Source of the DNA: Burkholderia humptydooensis
GTDB lineage: Bacteria > Pseudomonadota > Gammaproteobacteria > Burkholderiales > Burkholderiaceae
Direction: 5' to 3'
Length of the DNA stretch: 64,000 nucleotides
NCBI RefSeq assembly: GCF_001513745.1
Contig: NZ_CP013380.1
Location: 868,001 to 932,000, forward strand
The number at the start of each line of letters is the position of its first letter. Position 1 is the stretch's first letter. The notes below the pieces were generated by a model. The model worked only from the letters and a program-made list of their open reading frames with translations, did not search any database and was not told where the DNA came from. Below are positions 37,051 to 45,079 of this stretch, piece by piece. The position numbers and the translations under genes are program-made.

Positions 37051-38238
37051 TCAGAAGAACGCCTGAATCCCGGTCTGCGCGCGGCCGAGGATCAGCGCGT
37101 GAATGTCGTGCGTGCCTTCGTACGTGTTCACCACTTCGAGGTTCACGAGGTGGCGCGCGACGCCGAATTCGTCCGAGATGCCGTTGCCGCCCAGCATGTC
37201 GCGGGCGAGGCGGGCGATGTCGAGCGCCTTGCCGCACGAATTGCGCTTCATGATCGACGTGATCTCGACGGCGGCGGTGCCTTCGTCCTTCATCCGGCCG
37301 AGCCGCAGCACGCCCTGCAGGCCGAGCGTGATCTCGGTCTGCATGTCCGCGAGCTTCTTCTGGATCAACTGGTTCGCGGCGAGCGGGCGGCCGAACTGCT
37401 TGCGGTCGAGCACGTACTGGCGCGCGATGTGCCAGCACGACTCGGCCGCGCCGAGCGCGCCCCACGCGATGCCGTAGCGTGCCGAATTCAGGCACGTGAA
37501 CGGCCCGCGCAGGCCCTTCACGCCCGGCAGGATGTTTTCGTCGGGGACGAACACTTCGTCGAGCACGATCTCGCCCGTGATCGACGCGCGCAGGCCCACC
37601 TTGCCGTGGATCGCCGGCGCCGACAGGCCCTTCCAGCCCTTCTCGAGGATGAAGCCGCGGATCTCGTCGCGGCCGTCCTCGTCGAGCTTCGCCCAGACGA
37701 CGAATACGTCGGCGATCGGCGAATTCGTGATCCACATCTTCGAGCCGGACAGCGAGTAGCCGCCCGGCACCTTCTGCGCGCGCGTGACCATGCTGCCCGG
37801 GTCGGAGCCGTGGTTCGGCTCGGTCAGGCCGAAGCAGCCGATCCATTCGCCCGTTGCGAGCTTCGGCAGGTACTTTTCCTTCTGCGCGTCGGAGCCGAAT
37901 TCGAAGATGGGCACCATCACGAGCGACGACTGCACCGACATCATCGACCGATAGCCCGAATCGACGCGCTCGACCTCGCGCGCGATGAGCCCGTAGCTCA
38001 CGTAGTTGAGGCCGGGGCCGCCGTACTGCTCGGGAATCGTCGGCCCGAGCAGGCCGACCTCGCCCATTTCGCGGAAGATCGCCGCATCGGTGGTCTCATG
38101 GCGGAACGCCTGCGTCACGCGCGGCGCGAGCTTGCCCTGCGCGTAAGCGTTCGCGGCGTCGCGCACCATGCGCTCGTCGTCGGTGAGCTGCTGGTCGAGC
38201 AGCAACGGATCGTCCCAATGGAAGGTTGCGGCAGCCAT
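37051..38238 (-). CDS. gcdH: Glutaryl-CoA dehydrogenase
   Basis: 395 residues. Acyl-CoA dehydrogenase fold, with the catalytic Glu in [20 protein letters not shown] and the flavin segment [19 protein letters not shown]. The combination [15 protein letters not shown] and [11 protein letters not shown] is typical of glutaryl-CoA dehydrogenases, which oxidise and decarboxylate glutaryl-CoA to crotonyl-CoA in lysine and tryptophan breakdown. Divergent from an IclR-type gene, with a palindrome between them. Confidence 0.92.
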   Translation of the reverse strand: MAAATFHWDDPLLLDQQLTDDERMVRDAANAYAQGKLAPRVTQAFRHETTDAAIFREMGEVGLLGPTIPEQYGGPGLNYVSYGLIAREVERVDSGYRSMMSVQSSLVMVPIFEFGSDAQKEKYLPKLATGEWIGCFGLTEPNHGSDPGSMVTRAQKVPGGYSLSGSKMWITNSPIADVFVVWAKLDEDGRDEIRGFILEKGWKGLSAPAIHGKVGLRASITGEIVLDEVFVPDENILPGVKGLRGPFTCLNSARYGIAWGALGAAESCWHIARQYVLDRKQFGRPLAANQLIQKKLADMQTEITLGLQGVLRLGRMKDEGTAAVEITSIMKRNSCGKALDIARLARDMLGGNGISDEFGVARHLVNLEVVNTYEGTHDIHALILGRAQTGIQAFF

Positions 38239-38263
38239 CTCGTCATCTCCTCACTTGACTGTA

Positions 38264-38280
38264 GTTCCGCTATGCGGAAC
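38264..38280. promoter_or_regulatory. IclR-type operator between gcdH and its divergent regulator
   Basis: GTTCCGC-TAT-GCGGAAC: a perfect 7-bp inverted repeat with a 3-base spacer, centred about 34 bases upstream of gcdH and 43 upstream of the IclR-type start. It closely resembles known IclR-family sites. It is the only strong palindrome in the intergenic space. Confidence 0.75.
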
Positions 38281-38314
38281 AATGTTTTGCAAATTGAACC
38301 CAGTGTATCACCGC

Positions 38315-39106
38315 ATGAATTTTCCGACCATCGATGCCGACACGCTCGACGAACGCAAGTTCGTCGTCGCTCTCGCGCGGGGGCTCGATCTGCTGCGCGC
38401 GTTCAGGCCCGGCGAGACGATGCTCGGCAACCGCGACTTCGTCGAGCGCACCGGCTTGCCGAAGGCGACCGTCAACCGGCTCGCGTACACGCTTACCGTG
38501 CTCGGCTGTCTGCGCTACGACGACGCGCTCGGCAAGTACGCGCTCGATGCGGGCGTGCTGTCGCTCGGCTACGCGCTGCTCGCGGGCTCGGACACGCTCG
38601 CGCTCGCGCGGCCGCACATGCAGGCGCTCGCGCGCGAGATCGGCGCGGCGGTGTCGCTCGGTTGCCGCGACGGGCTCGACATGATCTACCTGGAGACGAT
38701 CCGCAGCGAGACGGCGCTGACGCTCGGGCTCGCGTCGGGGTCGCGGCTGTCGATGCTGACGAGCTCGATGGGGCGTGCGTATCTTGCGGTGCAGCCGCCC
38801 GACGCGCGCGCGGCGCTCTTTGCCGAGCTGCGCAAGACGGCGGGGAAGGGGCGGGCGGGGGCGGCGCTCGTCGACGCGGCGGAGCATGCGGTCGACGCAT
38901 TCGCCGTCGATGGCTGCTGTTACTCGTTTCGCGACTGGCACGAGGACGTGAACGCTGCCGCTGTGCCGTTTCGCGAGCCGCGCGAAGGGCGCTGGCTGAT
39001 TCTCAGTTGCAGCGGGCCGGCGTCGTCGATGGGCGAGGACGTGTTCCGCAGCCGGATCGGCCCGAAGCTGAAGGCGCTCGCCCGGCGGCTCGGGGAGCTG
39101 GGCTGA
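38315..39106 (+). CDS. IclR-family regulator, probably controls gcdH
   Basis: 263 residues. N-terminal winged helix (RGLDLLRAFRPGETMLGNRD and RTGLPKATVNRLAYTLTVLG), then the IclR effector domain (MQALAREIGAAVSLGCRDGL, SMLTSSMGRAYLAV, with the late DGCCYSFRDWHEDVNAAAVP region). The start at 38315 has no clear binding site; an upstream frame to 38168 overlaps gcdH and lacks domain content. Control of gcdH is inferred from divergence and the shared operator. Confidence 0.88.
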   Translation: MNFPTIDADTLDERKFVVALARGLDLLRAFRPGETMLGNRDFVERTGLPKATVNRLAYTLTVLGCLRYDDALGKYALDAGVLSLGYALLAGSDTLALARPHMQALAREIGAAVSLGCRDGLDMIYLETIRSETALTLGLASGSRLSMLTSSMGRAYLAVQPPDARAALFAELRKTAGKGRAGAALVDAAEHAVDAFAVDGCCYSFRDWHEDVNAAAVPFREPREGRWLILSCSGPASSMGEDVFRSRIGPKLKALARRLGELG

Positions 39107-39251
39107 GCCGGCGCGGGACCGTCGCCGTTCGATTTGCCGCCGCGCGCGTCGAGGCGAGGCGGCATGCGGCTGCAATCGGCTGCAATCGGTTGTATCGTAG
39201 ATGCCGATTTTCATCGCTGTATCCCGGTGCCGCGTGAACAGGAGGTTTGTG

Positions 39252-39659
39252 ATGTCGAGCTCGGAATCGCTGGAAGGCGGGTGCGCGTGCGGCGCAATTC
39301 GTTACCGGATCGCCGGCATGCCTGCGGACGCCGGCTTTTGTCATTGCCGGCTGTGTCAGCGGACGACGGGCGCCGCCGTGCTCGCATGGGCGACGGTGCC
39401 GCTCGGCGCGTTCGAGTACGTGAAGGGCGAGCCGCGCGTGTTCGCGTCGAGCGCGTGGGGCGAGCGGCGCTTCTGCGCGCAGTGCGGCGCGCAGCTCGAA
39501 TACCGGCGGTCGGATGCGCCTTCGACGGTCGAGGTCAATTACGCGACGCTCGACGATCCGTCGGCGATCACGCCGAAAGCGCATACGTGGTACGCGAGCC
39601 GCATCCCCGGCCTGGAAGTGGCGGGCGGTTTGCCGGTGCGCGACGACGGCGACCACTGA
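39252..39659 (+). CDS. GFA-family (glutathione-dependent formaldehyde-activating-like) zinc protein
   Basis: 135 residues; ATG at 39252 with GGAGG 6 bases upstream. Zinc ligands follow the family order: GGCACGAIRY, FCHCRLCQRTTGAA, and FCAQCGAQL. Members bind zinc and often glutathione; most have no proven reaction. It stands alone between the IclR-type gene and the convergent EAL gene. Confidence 0.88.
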   Translation: MSSSESLEGGCACGAIRYRIAGMPADAGFCHCRLCQRTTGAAVLAWATVPLGAFEYVKGEPRVFASSAWGERRFCAQCGAQLEYRRSDAPSTVEVNYATLDDPSAITPKAHTWYASRIPGLEVAGGLPVRDDGDH

Positions 39660-39751
39660 GCCGAGCCGGCGTCGCGCGAGCGCGGCCGCCTATCGCGCGC
39701 ATTCCGCCCGGCGCGCCGGGCGCTGCATCGCCCGCGAGCGCCCGCGTCCCG

Positions 39752-40558
39752 TCAGACCGCGGCCGGCTGCGAGAACACCGGCCCCTGCACGAGCCGCACG
39801 TCGTACTGACGCAGCAGCTCGAACTGCGCCTCGTCGACGACGTGATCGAAGATGAGCGGAATGCGCACGCGCTGCGCATAGCCGACGAGCGCCTTCACCA
39901 TCCCTTCCCGCAGCGCGATCGCGGCGTCCATCTTGATGTAGTCGGGCCGCGCCATGTCCGATTCGACGGCGAGGATGCGCCCCGGATCGGGCAGCTTGTC
40001 GGCGACCTTGAAGCCGTAGTGCTGATAACTCTTCGTCAGATAGCCGAGGAACGTCTTGTGCGCGACGGCCGCCGCCGGCAGCTCGATCACGACGCGCTCG
40101 GGCGGTAGCCCGAAGCTCTTGAGCACGGTCGAGAAGTGCTTGCCGTGGTCGTACTTGACGCTCTTCAGCAGCCGTTCGTGCACGCGCAGGAACAGCAGGC
40201 CGTGCCGCTGCGCGCCGAAGAAGTTGATCGCGTGCAGGCTGCGCGCGAGCCGGTCGAGCGCGACGAGCTCCTGATCGTCGGCGACGGCGCCGATCGGATC
40301 GAACGGTGCGCCGCCCGCGTGCGTGACCGCCTGGAAGCCGAGTTCGTCGCCGTAGCGCTCGATCGCGTCGGAGAGCGACGTCGATTGCGGCGCGCCCGGC
40401 ATCGACACGTCGTAGATCGGCTCGTAGACGCTCTCCAGCTTGAGACCGCGCAGGTGCGCGTATGCGCCCTGCGCGCCGTCTTCGAGCGCAAGGTGGTCGC
40501 ACAGGAACGGGAGCTTGCCCGCGCGGGCGACGAGCTCGGGAATGGTGGGCGGAACCAT
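39752..40558 (-). CDS. Degenerate EAL-domain protein, probably not a phosphodiesterase
   Basis: 268 residues, almost entirely an EAL fold. Landmarks of an active c-di-GMP phosphodiesterase are altered: the EAL signature is QAV (GFQAVTHAGG), ELTE is ELPA (VIELPAAAVAH), DDFG is ADKL, and AEGVE is FDHVVD (IPLIFDHVVDE). The Lys/Asp of YIKMD and the QGPVFSQP end remain. Most metal-binding acidic residues are lost, so a binding or protein-interaction role is more likely, as in YdiV. A GGAG precedes the start. Confidence 0.82.
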   Translation of the reverse strand: MVPPTIPELVARAGKLPFLCDHLALEDGAQGAYAHLRGLKLESVYEPIYDVSMPGAPQSTSLSDAIERYGDELGFQAVTHAGGAPFDPIGAVADDQELVALDRLARSLHAINFFGAQRHGLLFLRVHERLLKSVKYDHGKHFSTVLKSFGLPPERVVIELPAAAVAHKTFLGYLTKSYQHYGFKVADKLPDPGRILAVESDMARPDYIKMDAAIALREGMVKALVGYAQRVRIPLIFDHVVDEAQFELLRQYDVRLVQGPVFSQPAAV

Positions 40559-40823
40559 GGACTCCGGAAGGAAGAAAGGCGGCCGAAACGGCCGCCGTAT
40601 ATGAACGATAGTAGCAGCGCCGCGCGCGATTGGCTGCGTGAGTTGCTCATATCGATATCGGTTCCGCGCCGACGCCTAGGGTATACGATGATTTCACTAA
40701 TCGTAATTGGTTTTACTATTCGTAAATCATGATGTTGACGCAGATCAAGCAATCCGGTCAATCAGACGCGCGGCTTGCCCGACGAAAGCGGCGCATCCCT
40801 CAATACGGAGCAAGGAGCGACAA
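40559..40823. other. Divergent promoter region upstream of the aromatic catabolic operon
   Basis: 265 bases, AT-rich in its centre, with a pair of direct repeats (ACTAATCGTAAT and ACTATTCGTAAA) and the palindrome ATATCGATAT near 40650. It probably contains the promoter of the operon starting at 40824 and that of the EAL gene. Confidence 0.45.
40696..40726 (+). promoter_or_regulatory. Direct-repeat pair, candidate regulator site
   Basis: ACTAATCGTAAT (40696-40707) and ACTATTCGTAAA (40715-40726) match at 10 of 12 positions, 19 bases start to start. They lie about 100 bases upstream of the first gene of the operon and in the most AT-rich part of the region. The binding protein is unknown. Confidence 0.45.
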
Positions 40824-41780
40824 ATGGCGGGTGACAAGAAATTTGCATCGCAGGCGGATCTGGCCGAGAAGAAGGTGACGTTCGAGCGGCTGTCCGAGCA
40901 CGCCTACGCCTATACGGCGGAAGGCGATCCGAACACGGGGATCGTCGTCGGCGACGACGCGGTGCTCGTCGCCGACACGCAGGCGACGCCCGTGATGGCC
41001 GAGGACGTGATCCGCCGGATCCGCGAAGTCACCGACAAGCCGATCAAGTACGTGCTGCTCACGCACTACCACGCGGTGCGCGTGCTGGGCGCGTCCGCAT
41101 ACGGCGCCGACCACGTGATCGCGAGCCAGGACACATACGACCTGATCGCCGAGCGCGGCGCGGCCGACATGAAGAGCGAGATCGAGCGCTTCCCGCGCCT
41201 GTTCCGCTCGGTCGAGTCGGTGCCGGGCCTCACGTGGCCGACGCTCACGTTCAAGGGCGAGATGACGCTGCGGCTCGGCAGGCTCGAAGTGAAGATCATG
41301 CAGCTCGGCCGCGGCCACACGAAGGGCGATACGGTCGTGTGGCTGCCGCAGGACAAGGTGCTGCTGTCGGGCGACCTCGTCGAATACGGTGCGACGCCGT
41401 ATGCGGGCGACGCGTACTTCCAGGACTGGCCGGCGACGCTCGACGCGATCGCGGCGCTCGGGCCCGAGAAGCTCGTGCCGGGGCGCGGCGCCGCGCTGAA
41501 GACGCCGCGGGAAGTCGCCGACGGCCTGGCGGGCACGCGCGCGTTCGTGAGCGAGCTGTACGCGAAGGTGAAATCGGGCGCGGCGGCGGGCCGGGACCTG
41601 AACGCGATCTACAAGGAGACCTACGCGCAACTGAAGCCGAAGTTCGGCGACTGGGTGATCTTCGACCACTGCATGCCGTTCGACGTGACGCGCGCGTTCG
41701 ACGAGGCCACGCAATACCCGGACCCGCGGATCTGGACGGCCGAGCGCGACAAGGACATGTGGCACACCCTCGAAGGCTGA
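40824..41780 (+). CDS. MBL-fold protein with incomplete metal site, first gene of the aromatic catabolic operon
   Basis: 318 residues; AAGGAG precedes the ATG at 40824. The metallo-beta-lactamase fold is evident (IVVGDDAVLVADTQATPVMA, GRGHTKGDTVVWLPQDKVLL, SGDLVEYG). The HxHxDH motif reads HYHAVR, so the Asp and third His are gone, and the usual PGHG near the end is PGRG. Only one metal site could form. It is 17 bases upstream of a flavin monooxygenase gene. Some quinoprotein-relay type MBL proteins share its overall pattern. Reaction unknown. Confidence 0.82.
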   Translation: MAGDKKFASQADLAEKKVTFERLSEHAYAYTAEGDPNTGIVVGDDAVLVADTQATPVMAEDVIRRIREVTDKPIKYVLLTHYHAVRVLGASAYGADHVIASQDTYDLIAERGAADMKSEIERFPRLFRSVESVPGLTWPTLTFKGEMTLRLGRLEVKIMQLGRGHTKGDTVVWLPQDKVLLSGDLVEYGATPYAGDAYFQDWPATLDAIAALGPEKLVPGRGAALKTPREVADGLAGTRAFVSELYAKVKSGAAAGRDLNAIYKETYAQLKPKFGDWVIFDHCMPFDVTRAFDEATQYPDPRIWTAERDKDMWHTLEG

Positions 41781-41797
41781 GCGCGGCGGGCGACATC

Positions 41798-43459
41798 ATG
41801 ACCATCGATTATCAGACGCTGAAGTTCGACTATCGCCCGCGCGCGGCCGGTGCGGACGAAGGCGAACCGCATCCGGCCGTCGTCGTCGGCGCGGGGCCCG
41901 TCGGGCTCGCGGCGGCGATCGATCTCGCGCAGCAGGGCGTGCCCGTCGTGCTGCTCGACGACGATGACACGCTGTCGGCCGGCTCGCGCGCGATCTGCTT
42001 CGCGAAGCGCACGCTCGAGATCTTCGATCGCCTCGGCTGCGGCGAGCGGGTCGCGCAAAAGGGCGTGAGCTGGCACGTCGGCAAGGTGTTCCTGCAGGAC
42101 GAGCTGATCTATGCGTTCGACCTGCTGCCGGAAGTCGGGCACGCGCGGCCCGCGTTCGTCAATCTGCAGCAGTACTACGTCGAAGGCTATCTGGCCGAGC
42201 GCGCGCTCGAGCTGCCGAACCTCGATCTGCGCTGGAAGAGCCGCGTGACGGGCATCCGGCAGACGCCCGAGCATGCGGAGCTCGACGTCGACACGCCGGA
42301 GGGGCCGTACACGCTGCGTGCGCGCTACGTGATCGCGGCGGACGGCTCGAAGAGCCCGCTGCGCGCGATGATGGGGCTCGACAGCCGCGGCCGCACGTTC
42401 AAGGACCGCTTCCTGATCGCCGACGTGAAGGTGAAGGCGCCGTTCCCGGCCGAGCGCTGGTTCTGGTTCGATCCGCCGTTTCATCGCAATCAGTCGGTGC
42501 TGCTGCACCGGCAGCCGGACGACGTGTGGCGCATCGATTTCCAGCTCGGCTGGGACGCCGATCCCGTCGCCGAGAAGGCGCCGGAGCGCGTGATTGCGCG
42601 CGTGCGCGCGCTGCTCGGGCCGAACGTCGAGTTCGAGCTCGAATGGGTGAGCGTCTACACGTTCCGCTGCCAGCGGATGGATAGCTTCCGCCACGGCCGC
42701 GTGCTGTTCGCGGGCGATTCCGCGCACGGCGTGTCGCCGTTCGGCGCGCGCGGCGCGAACAGCGGCGTGCAGGACGCGGACAACCTCGCGTGGAAACTGA
42801 AGCTCGTGCTCGACGGCCGCGCGCCCGATCGCCTGCTCGACACGTATGCGCGCGAGCGCGAATTCGCGGCCGACGAGAACATCCGCAATTCGACGCGCTC
42901 GACCGACTTCATCACGCCGAAGAGTCCGATCTCGCGCGTGTTTCGCGACGCGACGCTCAAGCTCGCGCGCGACTGCGAGTTCGCGCGCAGGCTCGTGAAC
43001 AGCGGCCGGCTGTCGGTGCCCGCCGTGCTCGCCGTTTCGCCGCTCAACACGCCCGATCGCGCGGGCGAGACGTTCGAGCGCGCGCCGGCGCCGGGCGCGG
43101 TCGCGCTCGATGCGCCCGTGCTCGCGAACGGCGCGCCCGGCTGGCTGCTGCCGCATCTGACGGGGGGCTTCGTCGGCATCCTGTTCGGCTCGATCGACGA
43201 TGCGGGCGCGCTCGTCGACGCGACGCGCGGCCACGCGCTGCCCATCGTGCCCGTGCTCGTCGTGCCGAAGGGCGACGCGCGCGCGGTCGCGGGCGTCGAC
43301 GTGATCGAGGACAGCGAAGGGCTCGCCGCGCAGCGCTACGACGCGCGCCCCGGCACGTTCTATCTGCTGCGCCCGGACCAGCACGTGTGCGCGCGCTTTC
43401 GCACGGCGGATGCAAACGCGGTGCGCGCGGCGCTCGCCCGCGCGATCTGCAACGCGTGA
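41798..43459 (+). CDS. FAD-dependent aromatic hydroxylase, possible 3-hydroxyphenylacetate 6-hydroxylase (MhaA-like)
   Basis: 553 residues. Single-component flavin hydroxylase fold: GxGxxG in VVVGAGPVGLAAAIDLAQQG, DG motif in VIAADGSKSPLRAMMGLD, GD motif in VLFAGDSAHGVSPFGARGAN. A thioredoxin-like C-terminal domain is present (from about residue 400), as in phenol hydroxylase and MhpA relatives. In Pseudomonas putida U the similarly sized MhaA (about 63 kDa) works with a small coupling protein MhaB to make homogentisate. Here a small DUF2783 gene follows directly and homogentisate genes close the operon. The substrate is inferred from that. Confidence 0.8.
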   Translation: MTIDYQTLKFDYRPRAAGADEGEPHPAVVVGAGPVGLAAAIDLAQQGVPVVLLDDDDTLSAGSRAICFAKRTLEIFDRLGCGERVAQKGVSWHVGKVFLQDELIYAFDLLPEVGHARPAFVNLQQYYVEGYLAERALELPNLDLRWKSRVTGIRQTPEHAELDVDTPEGPYTLRARYVIAADGSKSPLRAMMGLDSRGRTFKDRFLIADVKVKAPFPAERWFWFDPPFHRNQSVLLHRQPDDVWRIDFQLGWDADPVAEKAPERVIARVRALLGPNVEFELEWVSVYTFRCQRMDSFRHGRVLFAGDSAHGVSPFGARGANSGVQDADNLAWKLKLVLDGRAPDRLLDTYAREREFAADENIRNSTRSTDFITPKSPISRVFRDATLKLARDCEFARRLVNSGRLSVPAVLAVSPLNTPDRAGETFERAPAPGAVALDAPVLANGAPGWLLPHLTGGFVGILFGSIDDAGALVDATRGHALPIVPVLVVPKGDARAVAGVDVIEDSEGLAAQRYDARPGTFYLLRPDQHVCARFRTADANAVRAALARAICNA

Positions 43460-43496
43460 GCGAAAAAAAACATCGACCAAGACCAGGAGACACCCG

Positions 43497-43727
43497 ATGC
43501 ACCTCGACACCCGCTTGCGTCTGCCCGATCCGGACGCGTTCTACGAGGCGCTGATCGACATGCACCGCGATCTGCCCGACAGCGAGAGCCAGCTCGTCAA
43601 CGCGAAGCTGATCCTGCTGCTCGCGAACCAGATCGGCGACATCGACGTGCTGCGCGAAGCGATGGCGCTCGCGCGCAGCGGCGCGGCCACGCTCGAAGGC
43701 GCGCCCGGCGCGCCCGCGCTGCGATGA
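43497..43727 (+). CDS. DUF2783 small protein, possible hydroxylase coupling protein (MhaB-like)
   Basis: 76 residues, acidic and helical (DPDAFYEALIDMHRDLPDSE, SQLVNAKLILLLANQIGDID). AGGAGA precedes the ATG at 43497. It has no membrane segment or metal motif. DUF2783 genes are regularly found beside flavin monooxygenases. MhaB of Pseudomonas putida U is a coupling protein of about 6 kDa, similar in size and place. It overlaps the transporter start by ATGA. Confidence 0.82.
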   Translation: MHLDTRLRLPDPDAFYEALIDMHRDLPDSESQLVNAKLILLLANQIGDIDVLREAMALARSGAATLEGAPGAPALR

Positions 43728-45079
43728 GCGCGGGCGGGAGCGCGGCGCGCGTGCTCGAAGTCGAGCGCGTGATCGACGACACGCACCGGCCCGCGTTTCA
43801 CGCGATGCTGCTCGCGCTGTGCGGGCTGTGCCTCGTGATCGACGGCTTCGACGCGCAGGCGATGGGCTACGTCGCGCCGAGCGTGATCGCCGAATGGGGC
43901 GTGAAGAAGCAGGCGCTCGGGCCCGTCTTCAGCGCGAGCCTGTTCGGGATGCTGCTCGGCGCGCTCGGCCTGTCGGTGCTCGCCGACCGGATCGGCCGGC
44001 GCCCCGTGCTGATCGGCGCGACGCTGTTTTTTGCGCTGACGATGCTCGCGACGCCGTTCGCGACGTCGATTCCGACGCTGATCGCGCTGCGCTTCGTCAC
44101 GGGCCTGGGGCTCGGCTGCATCATGCCGAACGCGATGGCGCTCGTCGGCGAATGCAGCCCGAGCGCGCGTCGCGTGAAGCGGATGATGATCGTGTCGTGC
44201 GGCTTCACGGCCGGCGCGGCGCTGGGCGGCTTCGTCAGCGCCGCGCTGATTCCGGCGTTCGGCTGGCGCGCGGTGTTCTTCGTCGGCGGCGCGGTGCCGC
44301 TCGCGCTCGCGGCCGCGATGGCCGCGCGCCTGCCCGAATCGCCGCAACTGCTCGTGCTGCGCGGCCGGCACGACGCGGCGCGCGCGTGGCTCGCGAAGTT
44401 CGCGCCGCAGCTTGCGGTCTCGCCCGATACGCGGCTCGTCGTGCGCGAAGCGGGGCCGCAGGGCGCGCCCGTCGCCGAGCTGTTCCGCGCGGGGCGCGCG
44501 AGCGTCACGCTGCTCTTGTGGGCGATCAACTTCATGAACCTGATCGACCTGTACTTCCTGTCGAACTGGCTGCCGACCGTGATGCGCGACGCGGGCTATG
44601 CGAGCGGCACGGCCGTCATCGTCGGCACCGTGCTGCAGACGGGCGGCGTGATCGGCACGCTGTCGCTCGGCTGGTTCATCGAGCGGCACGGCTTCGTGCG
44701 CGTGCTGTTCGCGTGCTTCGCGTGCGCGACGGTCGCGGTCGGCCTGATCGGCTCGGCCGCGCACGCGTTCGTCTGGCTGCTCGCAGCCGTGTTCGTCGGC
44801 GGCTTTTGCATCGTCGGCGGACAGCCCGCGGTCAACGCGCTCGCGGGCCACTATTACCCGACGTCGCTGCGCTCGACGGGCATCGGCTGGGGCCTCGGCG
44901 TGGGCCGTGTCGGCTCCGTGCTCGGGCCGCTCGTCGGCGGGCAACTGATCGCGCTCGGCTGGTCGAACGACGCGCTGTTTCACGCGGCGGCCGTGCCGGT
45001 GCTGTGCTCGGCCGTCTTCGTGCTCGGCCTCGCGGGCGTGACGCGGCGGCGCGGCGCGCCCGCATCGAACGTCGCTTGA
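43724..45079 (+). CDS. Aromatic acid:H+ symporter (AAHS family MFS)
   Basis: 451 residues, 12 membrane segments. AAHS signature in helix 1 (VIDGFDAQAMGYVAPSV) and the MFS loop motif LADRIGRRPVLI. This group includes PcaK, MhpT and HppK and imports hydroxylated aromatic acids. Placed between the hydroxylase pair and hmgA, it matches the role of MhaC. Starts in a four-base overlap and stops directly before the hmgA ATG. Confidence 0.92.
   Translation: MSAGGSAARVLEVERVIDDTHRPAFHAMLLALCGLCLVIDGFDAQAMGYVAPSVIAEWGVKKQALGPVFSASLFGMLLGALGLSVLADRIGRRPVLIGATLFFALTMLATPFATSIPTLIALRFVTGLGLGCIMPNAMALVGECSPSARRVKRMMIVSCGFTAGAALGGFVSAALIPAFGWRAVFFVGGAVPLALAAAMAARLPESPQLLVLRGRHDAARAWLAKFAPQLAVSPDTRLVVREAGPQGAPVAELFRAGRASVTLLLWAINFMNLIDLYFLSNWLPTVMRDAGYASGTAVIVGTVLQTGGVIGTLSLGWFIERHGFVRVLFACFACATVAVGLIGSAAHAFVWLLAAVFVGGFCIVGGQPAVNALAGHYYPTSLRSTGIGWGLGVGRVGSVLGPLVGGQLIALGWSNDALFHAAAVPVLCSAVFVLGLAGVTRRRGAPASNVA

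Noticed and set aside
40105..40114. GGGCGGTAGC, similar to the ops element of JUMPstart sequences
   Set aside because: It lies inside the EAL coding gene, far from any polysaccharide operon leader.
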